The position numbers were made by a program, and so were the translations under genes. From positions 5,920,894 through 5,984,893 of the forward strand of contig NZ_KK073874.1 in NCBI RefSeq assembly GCF_000585375.1: a stretch of 64,000 nucleotides of DNA. Direction: 5' to 3'. This DNA comes from Cryptosporangium arvum DSM 44712. Lineage in GTDB: Bacteria > Actinomycetota > Actinomycetes > Mycobacteriales > Cryptosporangiaceae. Under the pieces are notes generated by a model. The model did not search any database. It was given only the letters and a program-made list of their open reading frames with translations, and was not told the origin of the DNA. Positions 36,774-48,621 of the stretch are shown piece by piece. The first letter of the stretch is position 1. The number at the start of each line of letters is the position of its first letter.

Positions 36774-38297
36774 TTAACGACCAGGGCCGGTGAGCGCGTC
36801 CAACAGCTCAGTGGCGCTGTCGCACCGATCGAGCAGGTTACCGACGTGGCTGAGCGTGCCCCGCTCGGGCTCGAGCATCGGCACCCGCACCAGCGACTCC
36901 CGCCCGACGTCGAAGATCAGCGAGTCCCAGCTCGCCGCCACGACCGCGGAACCGTACTTCTCCAGGCACCGACCGCGGAAGTACGCGCGGGTGTCGGTGG
37001 GCGGCTTGAGCATCGCCCGGGTGACCTCGTCGTCGTCGAGCAGCCGCTTCATCGCGCCCCGGGCCACCAGGCGGTGGTACAGGCCCTTCTCCGGGCGCAC
37101 GTCGTGGTACTGCAGGTCGACCAGTTGCAGGCGGGGCGAGTCCCAGCCGAGCCCGTCGCGGTCGCGGTAGCCCTCCAGCAGGCGCAGCTTGGCGACCCAG
37201 TCGAGCTCGGTGGCGCAGAGCATCGGATCCTGGCGCAGGCGCTGCAGCAGCGACTCCCACCGGTCGAGGACGTCGGCGGTGTCCGGGTCGACGTCGTCGC
37301 CGAGACGGTCGGTGACGTAGTTGCGCGCCCGCTCGCAGTAGATCTCCTGGATGTCCAGCGCGGTCATCTTGCGGCCGTCGCGCAGGCTGACCTTGTGCTG
37401 CAGCGCCGCGTCGTGCGAGACCGCACGCAGGTCGCTGACCGGCTCGGCGAGCGCGAGATCGCTGGGCAGCGCCTTGTCCTCGATCATCGAGAGCACCAGG
37501 GCCGTGGTGCCGACCTTGAGGTAGGTCGCGATCTCCGACATGTTCGCGTCGCCGATGATGACGTGCAGGCGGCGGTACTTCTCGGCGTCGGCGTGCGGCT
37601 CGTCGCGGGTGTTGATGATCGGCCGCTTGAGCGTCGTCTCCAGGCCGACCTCGACCTCGAAGAAGTCGGAGCGCTGGCTGATCTGGAAGCCGCTGCCCGA
37701 GCCGTCCTGGCCGATGCCCACCCGACCGGCGCCGCAGATGACCTGGCGGGTGACGAAGAACGGCGTCAGGTGCGTGACGATCTCGCTGAACGGCGTCCGC
37801 CGGCGCATGAGGTAGTTCTCGTGGGCGCCGTACGAGGCGCCCTTGTTGTCGGTGTTGTTCTTGTACAGGTTGATCGGGGGCGCGCCCGGCACGGTCGCGG
37901 CCCGCCGCGACGCCTCGGCCATCACCCGCTCGCCGGCCTTGTCGAACAACACGATGTCCCGCGGGTTGGTGACCTCGGGCGTCGAGTACTCCGGGTGGGC
38001 GTGGTCGACGTAGAGCCGGGCGCCGTTGGTGAGGATGACGTTGGCCAGCCCCAGGTCCTCGTCGGCCAGCGCCTCGGCCGGGTCGTAGAGCGCGCCGCCG
38101 TAGTTGAACCCACGGGCGTCGCGCAGCGGCGATTCCTCTTCGTAGTCCCATCTCGCCCGGCCCTGGCGCGACGGGTCGTTGCGGGCCCCGTACGCGTTCA
38201 CGATCTGGGACGAGGTGACCATCGGGTTGGCGCCGGGCTGGCCCGGGACCGAGATGCCGTACTCCACCTCGGTGCCCATGATTCGTCGCGCGCTCAT
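36774..38297 (-). CDS. dop: depupylase/deamidase Dop
   Basis: A 507-residue member of the carboxylate-amine ligase-like family. It begins [25 protein letters not shown], and the GTEVEYGIS start marks Dop; PafA has a different opening. The region [18 protein letters not shown] fits the Dop-specific loop. It removes Pup from targets using ATP as cofactor. Since Pup here already ends in Glu, depupylation is the only needed activity. It is followed by pup and preceded by an unrelated membrane-protein gene. Confidence 0.95.
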   Translation of the reverse strand: MSARRIMGTEVEYGISVPGQPGANPMVTSSQIVNAYGARNDPSRQGRARWDYEEESPLRDARGFNYGGALYDPAEALADEDLGLANVILTNGARLYVDHAHPEYSTPEVTNPRDIVLFDKAGERVMAEASRRAATVPGAPPINLYKNNTDNKGASYGAHENYLMRRRTPFSEIVTHLTPFFVTRQVICGAGRVGIGQDGSGSGFQISQRSDFFEVEVGLETTLKRPIINTRDEPHADAEKYRRLHVIIGDANMSEIATYLKVGTTALVLSMIEDKALPSDLALAEPVSDLRAVSHDAALQHKVSLRDGRKMTALDIQEIYCERARNYVTDRLGDDVDPDTADVLDRWESLLQRLRQDPMLCATELDWVAKLRLLEGYRDRDGLGWDSPRLQLVDLQYHDVRPEKGLYHRLVARGAMKRLLDDDEVTRAMLKPPTDTRAYFRGRCLEKYGSAVVAASWDSLIFDVGRESLVRVPMLEPERGTLSHVGNLLDRCDSATELLDALTGPGR

Positions 38298-38367
38298 GGG
38301 TGAAGCCTACGTACCTCGGCGGCTCGCCGCCCGGTTCGCCCGTCGCCTGATGCACCACATCGGGTGA

Positions 38368-40947
38368 TCACGCCGGCGCACCGGGTCGCGCGGGCGCCTC
38401 GAGGCCGGACCGCGGATCGTCGGGGGTGAGGTCGTCGGCGGGCAGCCGGGGCGCGTTCAGGTCGGACTCGGCCGCCCCGGGGAAGGGACCGGCCGGGCCG
38501 GCGGTCACCCCGGCGGCGACCGGCACCGGGCTCTCGATCGCCCGGTCCTCGGCCGGGTCGGGCGAGCTCTCCTCCGGCACCTCGGGCCGCAACCGCCGCG
38601 ACAGCGACACCAGCAGGCCGACCGTCGTCAGCAGGAACAGCGGGTAGACGGTGCTGAACTGCCGCGCCCCGGACGGCACCCCGACCAGCAGGCCGAGCAG
38701 CACGCTGACGATGCCGCCGCCGAGCGCGAGCGCGGCCAGCGGATCACGCAGGGACCGCAGCGGCGCGGCGATGACCGCGATCATCAGGACGGCGCAGAGC
38801 AGCGCGTCCGCGGCGATGTACGTGCCGTCGATCGAGGTCATCTCGTGCAGCCGGTCGGCGATCGAGCCCGCGACCCCGCCGGTGCCCTCGGAGATGACCT
38901 CGCGCGCCCGGCCCAGGTAGCGGGCGTCGACGATCGCGCTGACCTGACCGAGCGACACGACACCCACCGCGGCCAGCCCGGCGACACCGGCGAACGGCGT
39001 CCACCGGTTGCGGACCGACCGGGTGACGAGGCTGTGGCAGAGCCAGCCGACCCCGATCGCCCCGACCAGCGTGATCGACGTCGACCGGCTGGCCAGTGCG
39101 AGCACCAGCAGCACGCCGAACGTCGCCACGGCTCTCTTGGTGCGCCGTTCGTCCAGCGGGAGCGTGAACAGCATCCCGATGCCCAGCGCGATCGCCAGCA
39201 TGTCGCCGGTGCCGGCCAGGCCTGCGCTCGCGATCCGGTCGGTGAGCAGGAACCCGACCGCGGTCAGCGTGCCCGCCGCCGGTCCCCAGCGGCGGGTCGC
39301 GAAGAGCGTCAGCATCACGATGGCGACGAGCATCGCGATCACCGGCACCACGAGCAGGCCGGAGAAGCCGTAGAAGTGCACTAACGGCGCCGAGAGCAGC
39401 GGGTAGACCAGGTTCGGGTCGCCGGAGGTGGCGTGCTGGTAGATCCAGTAGTCGCCGTACTCCCAGCACGGGCCACCGCACCCGGAGCCGAAGAACGGCA
39501 TGTTGTGCAGGTCGTCGTAGGTCTGCGCGGTGGCGTCGGCCGGTGAGTAGCCGAGGATGCGGTAGGTCCAGGCCAGGTGGTAGATGCTGCTCGGGCCGTA
39601 GTGCCAGGTGCGGTCCTGCAGCTCCCAGAACGTCACCACGGTGAGCGCGCTGATCACCAGCCAGGCGTGCACCGGGAGCTCGCCGATCCAGCGCAGCCCG
39701 TTCACCGTCGGCTTCCAGCGTCGAGCGGGCTTTTTCTCCGGTGGTGTCGTCACCCGGTAAGCCGGTGGCCGGGGCACGGCCTCGGTGGAGCGGGACGGAC
39801 GCTGTCGCAGCGGGCCCCACAGGTCGGCCAGCAGCGCGACCGCGGCCAGCACCAGCAGCGGGACGATCGGCGCGTGGTAGCGGAACGCGGCCGGCCAGAA
39901 CTCGACGATGTTGATCGCGCTGACCGACAGGAACGCGCCCGCGGCCATCGCCGACAGCTCGCTGCGCGACCGCCAGACGACCGCGACCGTCACCAGCACC
40001 AGCAGCGCCATCAGCGGCAGGTCGTAGCGGACGCGCAGCAGGTCGGACGTGATGACGTTCCAGGTGACCTCGGGGATCGCGGCGAGCCCGGAGGACTGGA
40101 AGTACTGCGTGGACAGGTCGTTGAACTGCCCGATGAGCGAGAGTTCCTCGCCGCCGAAGATCATCGGGGTGATCAGCATCTGCGCCAGCAGGATGCCGAA
40201 TCCGACCAGATTGCCCCAGAACGCGAACGGGAACCAGACGTTGAAGAACCTGCGGTCGCGAAGGAACACCAGCAGCCACGCGAACCCGACCGCGACCGGC
40301 AACGCGATCGCGAACTGCCGGTTGAGCATGCCGAGGCCGACGAGCGCCACGTAGGCGATCAAATGCTTCCGGCCGACGCGCCGAGCCAGCGGGAGCAGCA
40401 GGAGCGGCACCGCGAGGAGCGCGAACGCGGGGCCCTCGGTGTGCGCGACGACGCTCCACCGGGAGACGTAGACCGGCAGCAGCAGCACCGCACCGGCCAC
40501 CAGCGCCCAGCGCTGACCCCAGAGACGCGAGGCGAGCAGGACGGTGGCCACGACGGCCAGGGCGTACCCGACGATCGGCACCACGAGCATGCCCATCGGC
40601 CCCATCAGCGCGACGAACGGCGCGGACAGGAAGGGGAGCAGCACGCGTGGCCCGACGACGGCCGCGTACTGCCCGGTGAAGAACTTCTCGTGGTAGTCGT
40701 CGGGCCAGCAGGACCAGCAGTCCTTCAGGCCGGTGTTGTCCCACAGGTAGTTGTAGGAGAGCTGTGCGGCCTCGGCCTGCGGGTGGCCCAGGTACCAGTA
40801 CGTCCAGGCCAGGTAGATCCGGGAATCGGGACCGTACTGCGGGTTCGTGATGAGCGCGAGCCCCACCGCGAGGACGTAGAGCAACCCGAGGAGTAGCCAG
40901 CCACGCACGGGGAGTGCGTCGGTGAGCCGACGAGCGACCGTCCTCAT
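38368..40947 (-). CDS. large membrane protein with two similar halves, GT-C glycosyltransferase-like
   Basis: About 859 residues and roughly 20 membrane helices in two repeats. The first (about 25-160) has YGPDSRIYLAWTYWYLGHPQ, a Trp/Cys-rich loop (CWSCWPDDYHEKFF), then LPFLSAPFVALMGPMGMLVVP. The second (about 450-590) has YGPSSIYHLAWTYRILGYSP, a loop (GCGGPCWEYGDYW), then YPLLSAPLVHFYGFSGLLVVP. This is an internal duplication. Acidic residues in the first outside loop are typical of GT-C mannosyl/arabinosyl transferases that use lipid-linked sugars. The tail is Pro/Asp-rich. ATG 40947 is used; a TTG lies 18 bases upstream. It lies between dop and arc, where it is not a known proteasome component. 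Confidence 0.65.
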   Translation of the reverse strand: MRTVARRLTDALPVRGWLLLGLLYVLAVGLALITNPQYGPDSRIYLAWTYWYLGHPQAEAAQLSYNYLWDNTGLKDCWSCWPDDYHEKFFTGQYAAVVGPRVLLPFLSAPFVALMGPMGMLVVPIVGYALAVVATVLLASRLWGQRWALVAGAVLLLPVYVSRWSVVAHTEGPAFALLAVPLLLLPLARRVGRKHLIAYVALVGLGMLNRQFAIALPVAVGFAWLLVFLRDRRFFNVWFPFAFWGNLVGFGILLAQMLITPMIFGGEELSLIGQFNDLSTQYFQSSGLAAIPEVTWNVITSDLLRVRYDLPLMALLVLVTVAVVWRSRSELSAMAAGAFLSVSAINIVEFWPAAFRYHAPIVPLLVLAAVALLADLWGPLRQRPSRSTEAVPRPPAYRVTTPPEKKPARRWKPTVNGLRWIGELPVHAWLVISALTVVTFWELQDRTWHYGPSSIYHLAWTYRILGYSPADATAQTYDDLHNMPFFGSGCGGPCWEYGDYWIYQHATSGDPNLVYPLLSAPLVHFYGFSGLLVVPVIAMLVAIVMLTLFATRRWGPAAGTLTAVGFLLTDRIASAGLAGTGDMLAIALGIGMLFTLPLDERRTKRAVATFGVLLVLALASRSTSITLVGAIGVGWLCHSLVTRSVRNRWTPFAGVAGLAAVGVVSLGQVSAIVDARYLGRAREVISEGTGGVAGSIADRLHEMTSIDGTYIAADALLCAVLMIAVIAAPLRSLRDPLAALALGGGIVSVLLGLLVGVPSGARQFSTVYPLFLLTTVGLLVSLSRRLRPEVPEESSPDPAEDRAIESPVPVAAGVTAGPAGPFPGAAESDLNAPRLPADDLTPDDPRSGLEAPARPGAPA

Positions 40948-41084
40948 CGAGGCCGCACCGAACAACGTGCGGTCCGTGTAGCGCCGGTGTTCGTCATCGC
41001 AGAGGTCGGATCCCGTGGTTCGTCGTGGCGCGGCGCCGCCCGGAGACCACGTCGGTCCCCGGGCGGCGGCCCGTCATAGCCGGG

Positions 41085-42872
41085 TCAGAGATACTGTCCC
41101 GTATTGCTCGCGGTCTCGATCGACCGCCCCGCTTCGCTGCCCTTACCCCCGGACACCAGGGTACGGATGTACACGATCCGCTCACCCTTCTTGCCGGAGA
41201 TGCGAGCCCAGTCGTCGGGGTTCGTCGTGTTCGGGAGGTCTTCGTTCTCCCGGAACTCGTCGACGCAGGCGTCCAGCAGATGCTGCATCCGGACACCCTT
41301 CTGGCTCAGCGTCAAGAAGTCCTTGATCGCCATCTTCTTCGCCCGGTCGACGATGTTCTGGATCATCGCGCCCGAGTTGAAGTCCTTGAAGTACAGGACT
41401 TCCTTGTCGCCGTTGGCGTACGTCACCTCGAGGAAGCGGTTCTCCTCGGTCTCGGTGTACATCCGCTCGACAACACCTTGGATCATCGCGTCAAGCGTCG
41501 CCTGCCGCGAGCCGCCGTTGGCGGTGATGTCCTCGTCGTGGATCGGCACTCCGCCGGTGATGTACTTGCTGAAGATGTCCTTCGCCGCTTCGGCGTCCGG
41601 ACGCTCGATCTTGATCTTCACGTCGAGCCGGCCCGGGCGCAGGATCGCCGGGTCGATCATGTCCTCCCGGTTGGACGCGCCGATCACGATGACGTTCTCC
41701 AGGCCTTCGACGCCGTCGATCTCCGACAGCAGCTGGGGAACGATCGTGTTCTCCACGTCCGACGAGACACCGGAACCACGGGTACGGAAGATCGAGTCCA
41801 TCTCGTCGAAGAACACGATCACCGGGGTTCCGCCGGACGCCTTCTCGCGCGCCCGCTGGAAGATCAGCCGGATGTGCCGCTCGGTCTCGCCGACGTACTT
41901 GTTGAGCAGCTCCGGACCCTTGATGTTGAGGAAGAACGACTTGCCGGCGTCCGAGCCGGTGTCGCCGCGCACCTCGGCCACCTTCTTGGCCAGGGAGTTC
42001 GCCACCGCCTTGGCGATGAGCGTCTTGCCGCACCCGGGCGGGCCGTAGAGCAGGACGCCCTTCGGCGGCCGCAGCTCGTGCTCGCGGAACAGGTCGGCGT
42101 GCAGGAACGGGAGCTCGACGGCGTCCCGGATCTGCTCGATCTGCGAGGAGAGGCCACCGATCGACGAGTAGTCGATGTCGGGCACCTCCTCCAGCACGAG
42201 CTCTTCGACCTCGGACTTCGGGATGCGCTCGTAGGCGTAGGCCGACCGGGGCTCCAGCAGCAGGGCGTCGCCGGCCCGCAGCTGCACGTCGTCGAGGGTG
42301 TGGGCCAGGTACACGACCCGTTCCTCGTCGGCGCGGGAGAGGACCAGCGCGCGGTCCTTCACTCCCGCCTCGTCGTAGAGGATCTCCTTGAGGGTGACGA
42401 TTTCACCGGCCCGCTCGACACCGAGGGCCTGCACGACATTGAGGGCATCGTTGAGCATGACCTCCTGACCGCGGGCGAGGCTCTCCACCTCGACCGACGG
42501 GGAGACGGCGACACGCAGTTTGCGTCCGCCGGTGAACACGTCGACGGTTCCGTCGTCGTGTGCGACCAGGAAGACCCCGTAGCCGCTGGGCGGCTGGGCC
42601 AGCCGGTCGATCTCCTCCTTCAGCGCGACGATCTGGGTGCGCGCTTCTCTGAGAGTCGAGGCCAGTTTGTCGTTCTGTTCGGTCAGGCGAGAGATCGTTG
42701 CTTGCGCGGTGGCAAGACGATCCTCGAGGGTCCGGACGTGCCGGGGCCCTTCCGTGAGCTTGCGGCGCAGGAGCTGGACTTCCTCCTGGAGGAAGTCCAC
42801 CTGGGCCGTGAGATCGCGGACCTCTGCCTCCCGGCGCGTGTTGCCGTGCGCGTCGTTCGGATCTGTGTTCAC
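41085..42872 (-). CDS. arc: proteasome-associated AAA ATPase ARC/Mpa
   Basis: A 595-residue unfoldase. Residues 15-95 are a coiled coil ([23 protein letters not shown]) that binds Pup. Two OB-like domains follow to about 235. The AAA domain has Walker A GPPGCGKT near 275, Walker [11 protein letters not shown] near 340 and the Arg-finger region [18 protein letters not shown]. The last residues are GQYL, the tail that docks into the PrcA ring and opens its gate. It forms a hexamer that feeds pupylated proteins to the core. The gene is divergent from a ferredoxin gene. Confidence 0.96.
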   Translation of the reverse strand: MNTDPNDAHGNTRREAEVRDLTAQVDFLQEEVQLLRRKLTEGPRHVRTLEDRLATAQATISRLTEQNDKLASTLREARTQIVALKEEIDRLAQPPSGYGVFLVAHDDGTVDVFTGGRKLRVAVSPSVEVESLARGQEVMLNDALNVVQALGVERAGEIVTLKEILYDEAGVKDRALVLSRADEERVVYLAHTLDDVQLRAGDALLLEPRSAYAYERIPKSEVEELVLEEVPDIDYSSIGGLSSQIEQIRDAVELPFLHADLFREHELRPPKGVLLYGPPGCGKTLIAKAVANSLAKKVAEVRGDTGSDAGKSFFLNIKGPELLNKYVGETERHIRLIFQRAREKASGGTPVIVFFDEMDSIFRTRGSGVSSDVENTIVPQLLSEIDGVEGLENVIVIGASNREDMIDPAILRPGRLDVKIKIERPDAEAAKDIFSKYITGGVPIHDEDITANGGSRQATLDAMIQGVVERMYTETEENRFLEVTYANGDKEVLYFKDFNSGAMIQNIVDRAKKMAIKDFLTLSQKGVRMQHLLDACVDEFRENEDLPNTTNPDDWARISGKKGERIVYIRTLVSGGKGSEAGRSIETASNTGQYL

Positions 42873-43107
42873 GAGCGGCCACCTCCCCCGGTGATCGGTG
42901 CATCAACAGTACCGACTCACCCACAGAGCCGTCGTGCAGACGATGCCCGCGTCACAGAAGGGAAACTTTGTCCTGTTCACTCACGCGCCTTGGTTACACG
43001 CCGGGTTGACACGCCGTGTTCACCGACAGTCAACGAGGGCCCGGCCGTGTGGTCGACACGCGGTTTCCGTGCCTAGGCTGGCGGAGTTTCTTCCCGGAGG
43101 AGGGGCT

Positions 43108-44360
<1,253 letters not shown>

Positions 44361-44439
44361 TCAGGGGTCGGTCGCCGGTTGTCCACAGGACGCGGGTGAG
44401 TGCGGCGAAGTGTCGGAGGGCTGTCCTAACCTCACCGGC

Positions 44440-45309
44440 ATGAGCATCACGGCGGATGGGCGCACCGAACTGACGATCATCGGCTCGTTGTCCCCGTCGC
44501 GCGCGTCGGACTTCAAGACCTGCCCGCTGCTCTACCGCTTCCGCAGCATCGACCGGCTGCCGGAGCGGCCGAGCGCGGCGGCCACCCGCGGTACGCTGGT
44601 CCACGCCGTGCTCGAGCGCCTCTTCGACCTGCCGGCCGGGGAGCGCTCCCCCGCGGCGGCCGAGGCGCTGCTCGAACCGGAGTGGGCCCGGCTGGCCGAC
44701 GCCGAGCCGGAGCTCATCGGCCTGTTCGAGACGCCGGAGGCGCTGGCCGACTGGCTGGAGTCCGCGCGCGGGCTGCTGGCCGGCTACTTCACGCTCGAAG
44801 ACCCCAACCGGCTCGCACCGGCCGAGCGGGAGCGCCTGGTCGAGGTGGTCACCGAGTCGGGGCTGCGCCTGCGTGGCTTCGTCGACCGCATCGACGTCGC
44901 CCCCACGGGCGAGATCCGCGTCGTCGACTACAAGACCGGCGCCGCCCCCCGCGAGTCGTTCGAGGGCAAGGCGATGTTCCAGCTGAAGTTCTACGCGCTG
45001 GTCATCTGGCGCACCCGGGGCGTCGTCCCCCGGCTGCTGCGCCTGCTCTACCTGGGCGACCGCGAGGTCCTCGACTACACCCCCGACCTCGACGAACTGC
45101 TCCGCTTCGAGCGCACCCTGCAGGCGATCTGGGCCGCGATCGACCGCGCCACGGCCGCACGCGACTTCCGGCCCAGCCCGGGGCCGCTCTGCGGGTGGTG
45201 CGATCACCAGGAGCTGTGCCCGGCCCACGGCGGCACCCTGCCGCCATTTCCGGAGCAGCTGCCTCCGCTCACCGAATCCCCGGCCACCGACCCGGCCTCG
45301 GAGGATTAG
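44440..45309 (+). CDS. RecB-family exonuclease with Fe-S cluster
   Basis: A 289-residue PD-(D/E)xK nuclease. The catalytic block is GFVDRIDVAPTGEIRVVDYKTG at about 147-168 (Asp and DYK). Cys28 (FKTCPLLYRF) together with the C-terminal CGWCDHQELC would bind a 4Fe-4S cluster as in AddB and Cas4-like nucleases. It would trim or degrade DNA ends in repair. No helicase partner is adjacent. The same nuclease beside trmI and arc is common in actinobacteria. ATG 44440 is used; a longer frame from 44293 runs through the trmI promoter. Confidence 0.9.
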   Translation: MSITADGRTELTIIGSLSPSRASDFKTCPLLYRFRSIDRLPERPSAAATRGTLVHAVLERLFDLPAGERSPAAAEALLEPEWARLADAEPELIGLFETPEALADWLESARGLLAGYFTLEDPNRLAPAERERLVEVVTESGLRLRGFVDRIDVAPTGEIRVVDYKTGAAPRESFEGKAMFQLKFYALVIWRTRGVVPRLLRLLYLGDREVLDYTPDLDELLRFERTLQAIWAAIDRATAARDFRPSPGPLCGWCDHQELCPAHGGTLPPFPEQLPPLTESPATDPASED

Positions 45310-46148
45310 GGCGTCATGGTGGTGTAGGCGGCGCGGGCGGCGCAGGCGCCCAGCTGGCACGGGCAGCGCTGGTGTCACAGGGCGCACAGGCATCGCAGGC
45401 ACCGCAGGCACTGCAGGCACCGCAGGTCGCACGGACAGCGCGGGTGGCGCCGGCGTTACGGGAGGCACGGACAGCGCAGGCGGACTGGGGCGCAGGCACC
45501 ACGAACACCGCGGGCACCGCGGGTCACACGAACAGCGCTGGTGTCACAGGTGGCACAGACAACGCAGGCACCGCAAGCGGACCAGAGGGGCTCAGGTATC
45601 GCGAACACCACAGGCACAACGAACACCGCAAGCACCGCGAGTAGCACGGGCACCGCGAACACCGCAGGGGACCGCAGGGACCGCAGGGACCGCAGGCACC
45701 GCAGGCACCGCGAGTAGCACGGGCACGGTGGGCAGCACAGACACCGCAGGTCACACGGGCACCGCAGGTCACACCGGCACCGCAGGTCACACTGGCACCG
45801 CAAGCACCGCAGGCACCGCGGACACGGCGGACACGGCGGGCGGCGCAGGCACCGCAGTTCGCACGGACAACGCGGGTGGCGGTGGCGGCGCAGGCGTCAC
45901 AAGTGGCGCAGGCATCACAGGCGGTCTGGGCGTCACACGTGGCACGGGCGGCGCAGAAGGAGCAGTTGGCACGGGCGGCACATGCAACGCGGCAGCACAG
46001 ATCGCGCGGACAACGCTGGCGTGACAGGCGGTGCTAGGCGTCACAAGTGGCACGGGCATCACGGCACCACAGGCGTCCTGAGCACCACAGGCGTCCTGAG
46101 CGTCACAGGCGGCGCAGGCGGCACGGGCGGCCGTTCGGATCGGTGACA
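45310..46148. repeat. degenerate minisatellite, about 9-bp period
   Basis: Over some 800 bases the sequence is made of variants of gcaggcacc, cacaggcgg and gcacgggca, with a roughly 9-base rhythm. Several frames on both strands stay open (TAGTAGHTG-like or CAACGACG-like products), as expected for a 9-base repeat without stops, and none has a convincing start or folded segment. I see no gene. The block lies between the RecB-like nuclease and a histidine kinase, and runs into the kinase 5' region. Confidence 0.7.
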
Positions 46149-47871
46149 ATGAACGCCGTGCGCTTTCCGCTGCCCCTGATCGACACGCGGCCCCGTCTCG
46201 GCGCGGGCCGGTGGTTCAGCGCGTGGCGATGGTTCAGCACCGGCCGGTCCCCCAGCGCGGAGCGGCCCCCGAGCGCGGAGCGGCCCCCGAGCGCGGAGCG
46301 GCCCCCCGAGCGCGGAGCGGCCCCCGAGCGCGGAGCGGCCCCCGAGCGCGGAGCGGCCCCCGAGCGCGCACCAGCCCCCTAGTGCGAGGCAGCCCTCCAG
46401 CGCGGAGCGGGCCCCCAGCGCAGGAAAGCCCTCCGGCCCAGGAAAACCCCCCAGCGCAGGGCAGCCCTCCGGCCCAGGAAAGCCCCCCGGCCCAGGAAAG
46501 CCCTCCGGTGCGGACCGGTCCCCCAGCGCGGCGCAGCCCTCCGGCACGGAGTGGTCCCCCGGCGCAGGGCACCCCTCCGGCACAGGAAGGCCCTCCGGCG
46601 CGAGGCGGTGGCTCGACGGGCGGCGGTGGCTCGAGGTGCGGCGGTGGGGCGGTGGGTTCGGGCGGGGGCCGTGGGAGGAGCGCGACCTCTCGGGGCCGCC
46701 GCCTTTCTGGCGGACGCTCGGCGTCGACTCGGCTCTGGCGCTCGCGATCCTCGCGCTGTTCGCGGTGGCGGCCGGTCCGATCGGGCCCGATCCGAGCACG
46801 GCCGGTCGCGGGACGGACTGGTTCGTCCTGCTGCCGGCCTTCGCGCTGCTTCCGGTCGCGCTGCGCCGGGTCGCCCCGCTGACGTCGGTCGGTCTGGTCT
46901 GTGTCTCGCTGCTCCTCACCGAGTGGCACGCCGACGGTGCGACCGCCACGACGGTCGCGGGGCTCGTCGTCACCTACACCCGCGCGGCGCTCGCCCCGGT
47001 GCGCCAGGCCGTCCTCGCCACCACGGCGCTGGGCGTCTGCGGCAGCACGGTGGGGCTGGTCGGGCCGGAACCGAACCCGGAGCGCTGGGCCGCGGTGACG
47101 TTCGGCGTCCTCGCGCTGCTGGCCTGCTTCTTCCTCGGCCGGACGGTGTTCACCCGGCGGGCGTACACCGCGGCGCTCGAGGAGCGGGCCCGGGTCGCCG
47201 AACTCAACCGCGAGGCCGCCGCCGGCCAGGCCGTCCTCGACGAGCGCCGCCGCATCGCCCGCGAGTTGCACGACATGGTCGCCCACCACGTCAGCGTCAT
47301 GGGAGTGTTGGCCACCGGCGCCCGGCGGACGCTGCGCCGCGACCCCGACTCCGCCGACGAGGCGCTCAAGATGATCGAGGACACCGGCCGGGCCAGCCTG
47401 CGCGAGATGCGCCGCCTGGTCGACGTCCTGCGCACCGACGACGAGCGTGCCCCCGACGAGCCGCCGCCCGCGTCGGGGGTCGCGGGGCTCGAGCAGCTCG
47501 CCGAGCAGGTCCGCGAGGCCGGCCTCGACGTGGAGCTCACCGTCTCCGGCGCCGCACCCCAGCTCGATCCCGGCCTCGACCTGACCGTCTTCCGGGTGGT
47601 GCAGGAGGCTCTCACGAACACGCTCAAGCACGCCGCCGCGACCCACGCGGTGATCACGGTGGAGTTCGCGGTCGACGGCGTCCGCATCACGGTGACCGAC
47701 GACGGGCACGGGCCGGCACCCGGCGACGATCACCTGGGCCACGGGCTGGTGGGCATGCGTGAGCGCGTCGCCCTCTACGGTGGCACGCTGCGGACCGGTG
47801 CTCGGTCCGGTGGTGGGTTCCGGGTCTACGCCCGGTTACCCCTGGACGGCGCCTTCCGGGCGTCAGGCTGA
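46149..47871 (+). CDS. histidine kinase (DesK/NarL-partner type), 5' end split by a repeat indel
   Basis: The body (46636-47871) is intact: a membrane sensor part with four or five helices, a dimerisation box RIARELHDMVAHHVSVMG with the phosphorylated His, and a HATPase with VVQEALTNTLKHA and GHGLVGMRERV. Upstream, ATG 46149 starts a good N-terminus (MNAVRFPLPLIDTRPRLGAGRWFSAWRW) in another frame. The two frames join exactly if the C6 in the third 18-bp unit is read as C5, giving about 573 residues. Without this, translation must start inside the repeats; the first start in the body frame is GTG 46636, with no SD. Followed by its response regulator 16 bases on. Signal unknown; the nearby ABC/FtsX exporter suggests envelope stress. 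Confidence 0.75.
46254..46362 (+). repeat. 18-bp tandem repeat, six units, one with an extra C
   Basis: agcgcggagcggcccccg occurs six times in a row. The third copy (46290-46308) is 19 bases because it has C6 instead of C5 at 46302-46307. Translated, the units read SAERPP; the extra C moves the frame between the 46149 start and the kinase body. Confidence 0.92.
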
Positions 47872-47887
47872 CGACGAGAGGGTGACG

Positions 47888-48571
47888 GTGACCGAACCGG
47901 CGCGACCACGACCGATCCAGGTGCTCCTGGCCGACGACCAGCCGCTGCTGCGTACGGGCTTCCGGATGGTGCTCGGCGCCGAACCCGACCTCGACGTCGT
48001 CGGCGAGGCCGGCGACGGGGTGGAGGCGGTGGAACTCACCCGGCGGCTGCTGCCGTCGGTCGTGCTGATGGACGTGCGCATGCCCCGGCTCGACGGTGTG
48101 GCCGCGACCAGGGCCATCGTCGCCGCCGGGCTGCCCGCCCGGGTGCTGGTGCTGACGACGTTCGACCTGGACGAGTACGTGGTGGGCGCGCTGCGCGCCG
48201 GGGCCAGCGGCTTCCTGTCCAAGGACGTGCCGGCCGAGGACCTGATCGCCGCGATCCGCACGGTGGCGGCGGGCGAGGCGGTGGTGACCCCGCGCATCCT
48301 GCGGCGGTTGCTCGACCAGTTCGCCGACCGCCTGCCCGAGCCGGGCGTCGACCCGCGGAGCCCGCTGAGCGTGCTCACCGACCGCGAGCAGGAGGTGCTG
48401 ACGCTGATGGCCCGGGGCCGGTCGAACGGGGAGATCGCCCGCGAGCTGTTCGTCAGCGAGACGACCGTGAAGACCCACGTCGGTCACGTCCTCACGAAGC
48501 TGGGCATCCGCGACCGCGTGCAGGCGGTGATCCTCGCGTACGAGACCGGCCTGATCCGACCCCGCGCCTGA
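47888..48571 (+). CDS. NarL/LuxR-type response regulator
   Basis: A 227-residue regulator. The receiver domain has the acidic pair in LLADDQPL, phosphorylated Asp in LMDVRMPRLDG (about residue 60) and Lys in FLSKDVP. The C-terminal LuxR HTH is LTDREQEVLTLMARGRSNGEIARELFVSETTVKTHVGHVLTKLG. It pairs with the kinase just upstream. GTG 47888 has the better spacing to gagagg; GTG 47882 is the alternative. Confidence 0.92.
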   Translation: MTEPARPRPIQVLLADDQPLLRTGFRMVLGAEPDLDVVGEAGDGVEAVELTRRLLPSVVLMDVRMPRLDGVAATRAIVAAGLPARVLVLTTFDLDEYVVGALRAGASGFLSKDVPAEDLIAAIRTVAAGEAVVTPRILRRLLDQFADRLPEPGVDPRSPLSVLTDREQEVLTLMARGRSNGEIARELFVSETTVKTHVGHVLTKLGIRDRVQAVILAYETGLIRPRA

Positions 48572-48574
48572 GTC

Positions 48575-48591
48575 GTCAACCTGAGGTTGAC
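48575..48591. promoter_or_regulatory. palindromic operator-like site 1
   Basis: gtcaacctgaggttgac is a near-perfect 17-base palindrome (gtcaacct/aggttgac arms). With a second copy 28 bases on, it precedes the HTH-Clp_N gene and is likely an autoregulatory site. Confidence 0.65.
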
Positions 48592-48602
48592 GGAGCCCCT
48601 GC

Positions 48603-48619
48603 GTCAACCTAGGGTTGAC
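48603..48619. promoter_or_regulatory. palindromic operator-like site 2
   Basis: gtcaacctagggttgac, a 17-base palindrome, ends two bases before the ATG of the HTH-Clp_N gene. It shares gtcaacct and ggttgac with site 1; centres are 28 bases apart, near three helical turns. Confidence 0.65.
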
Positions 48620-48621
48620 GC

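Noticed and set aside
45310-46362. CRISPR array
   Set aside because: The repeats are short, directly adjoining and degenerate, with no unique spacers of constant length and no cas genes nearby.
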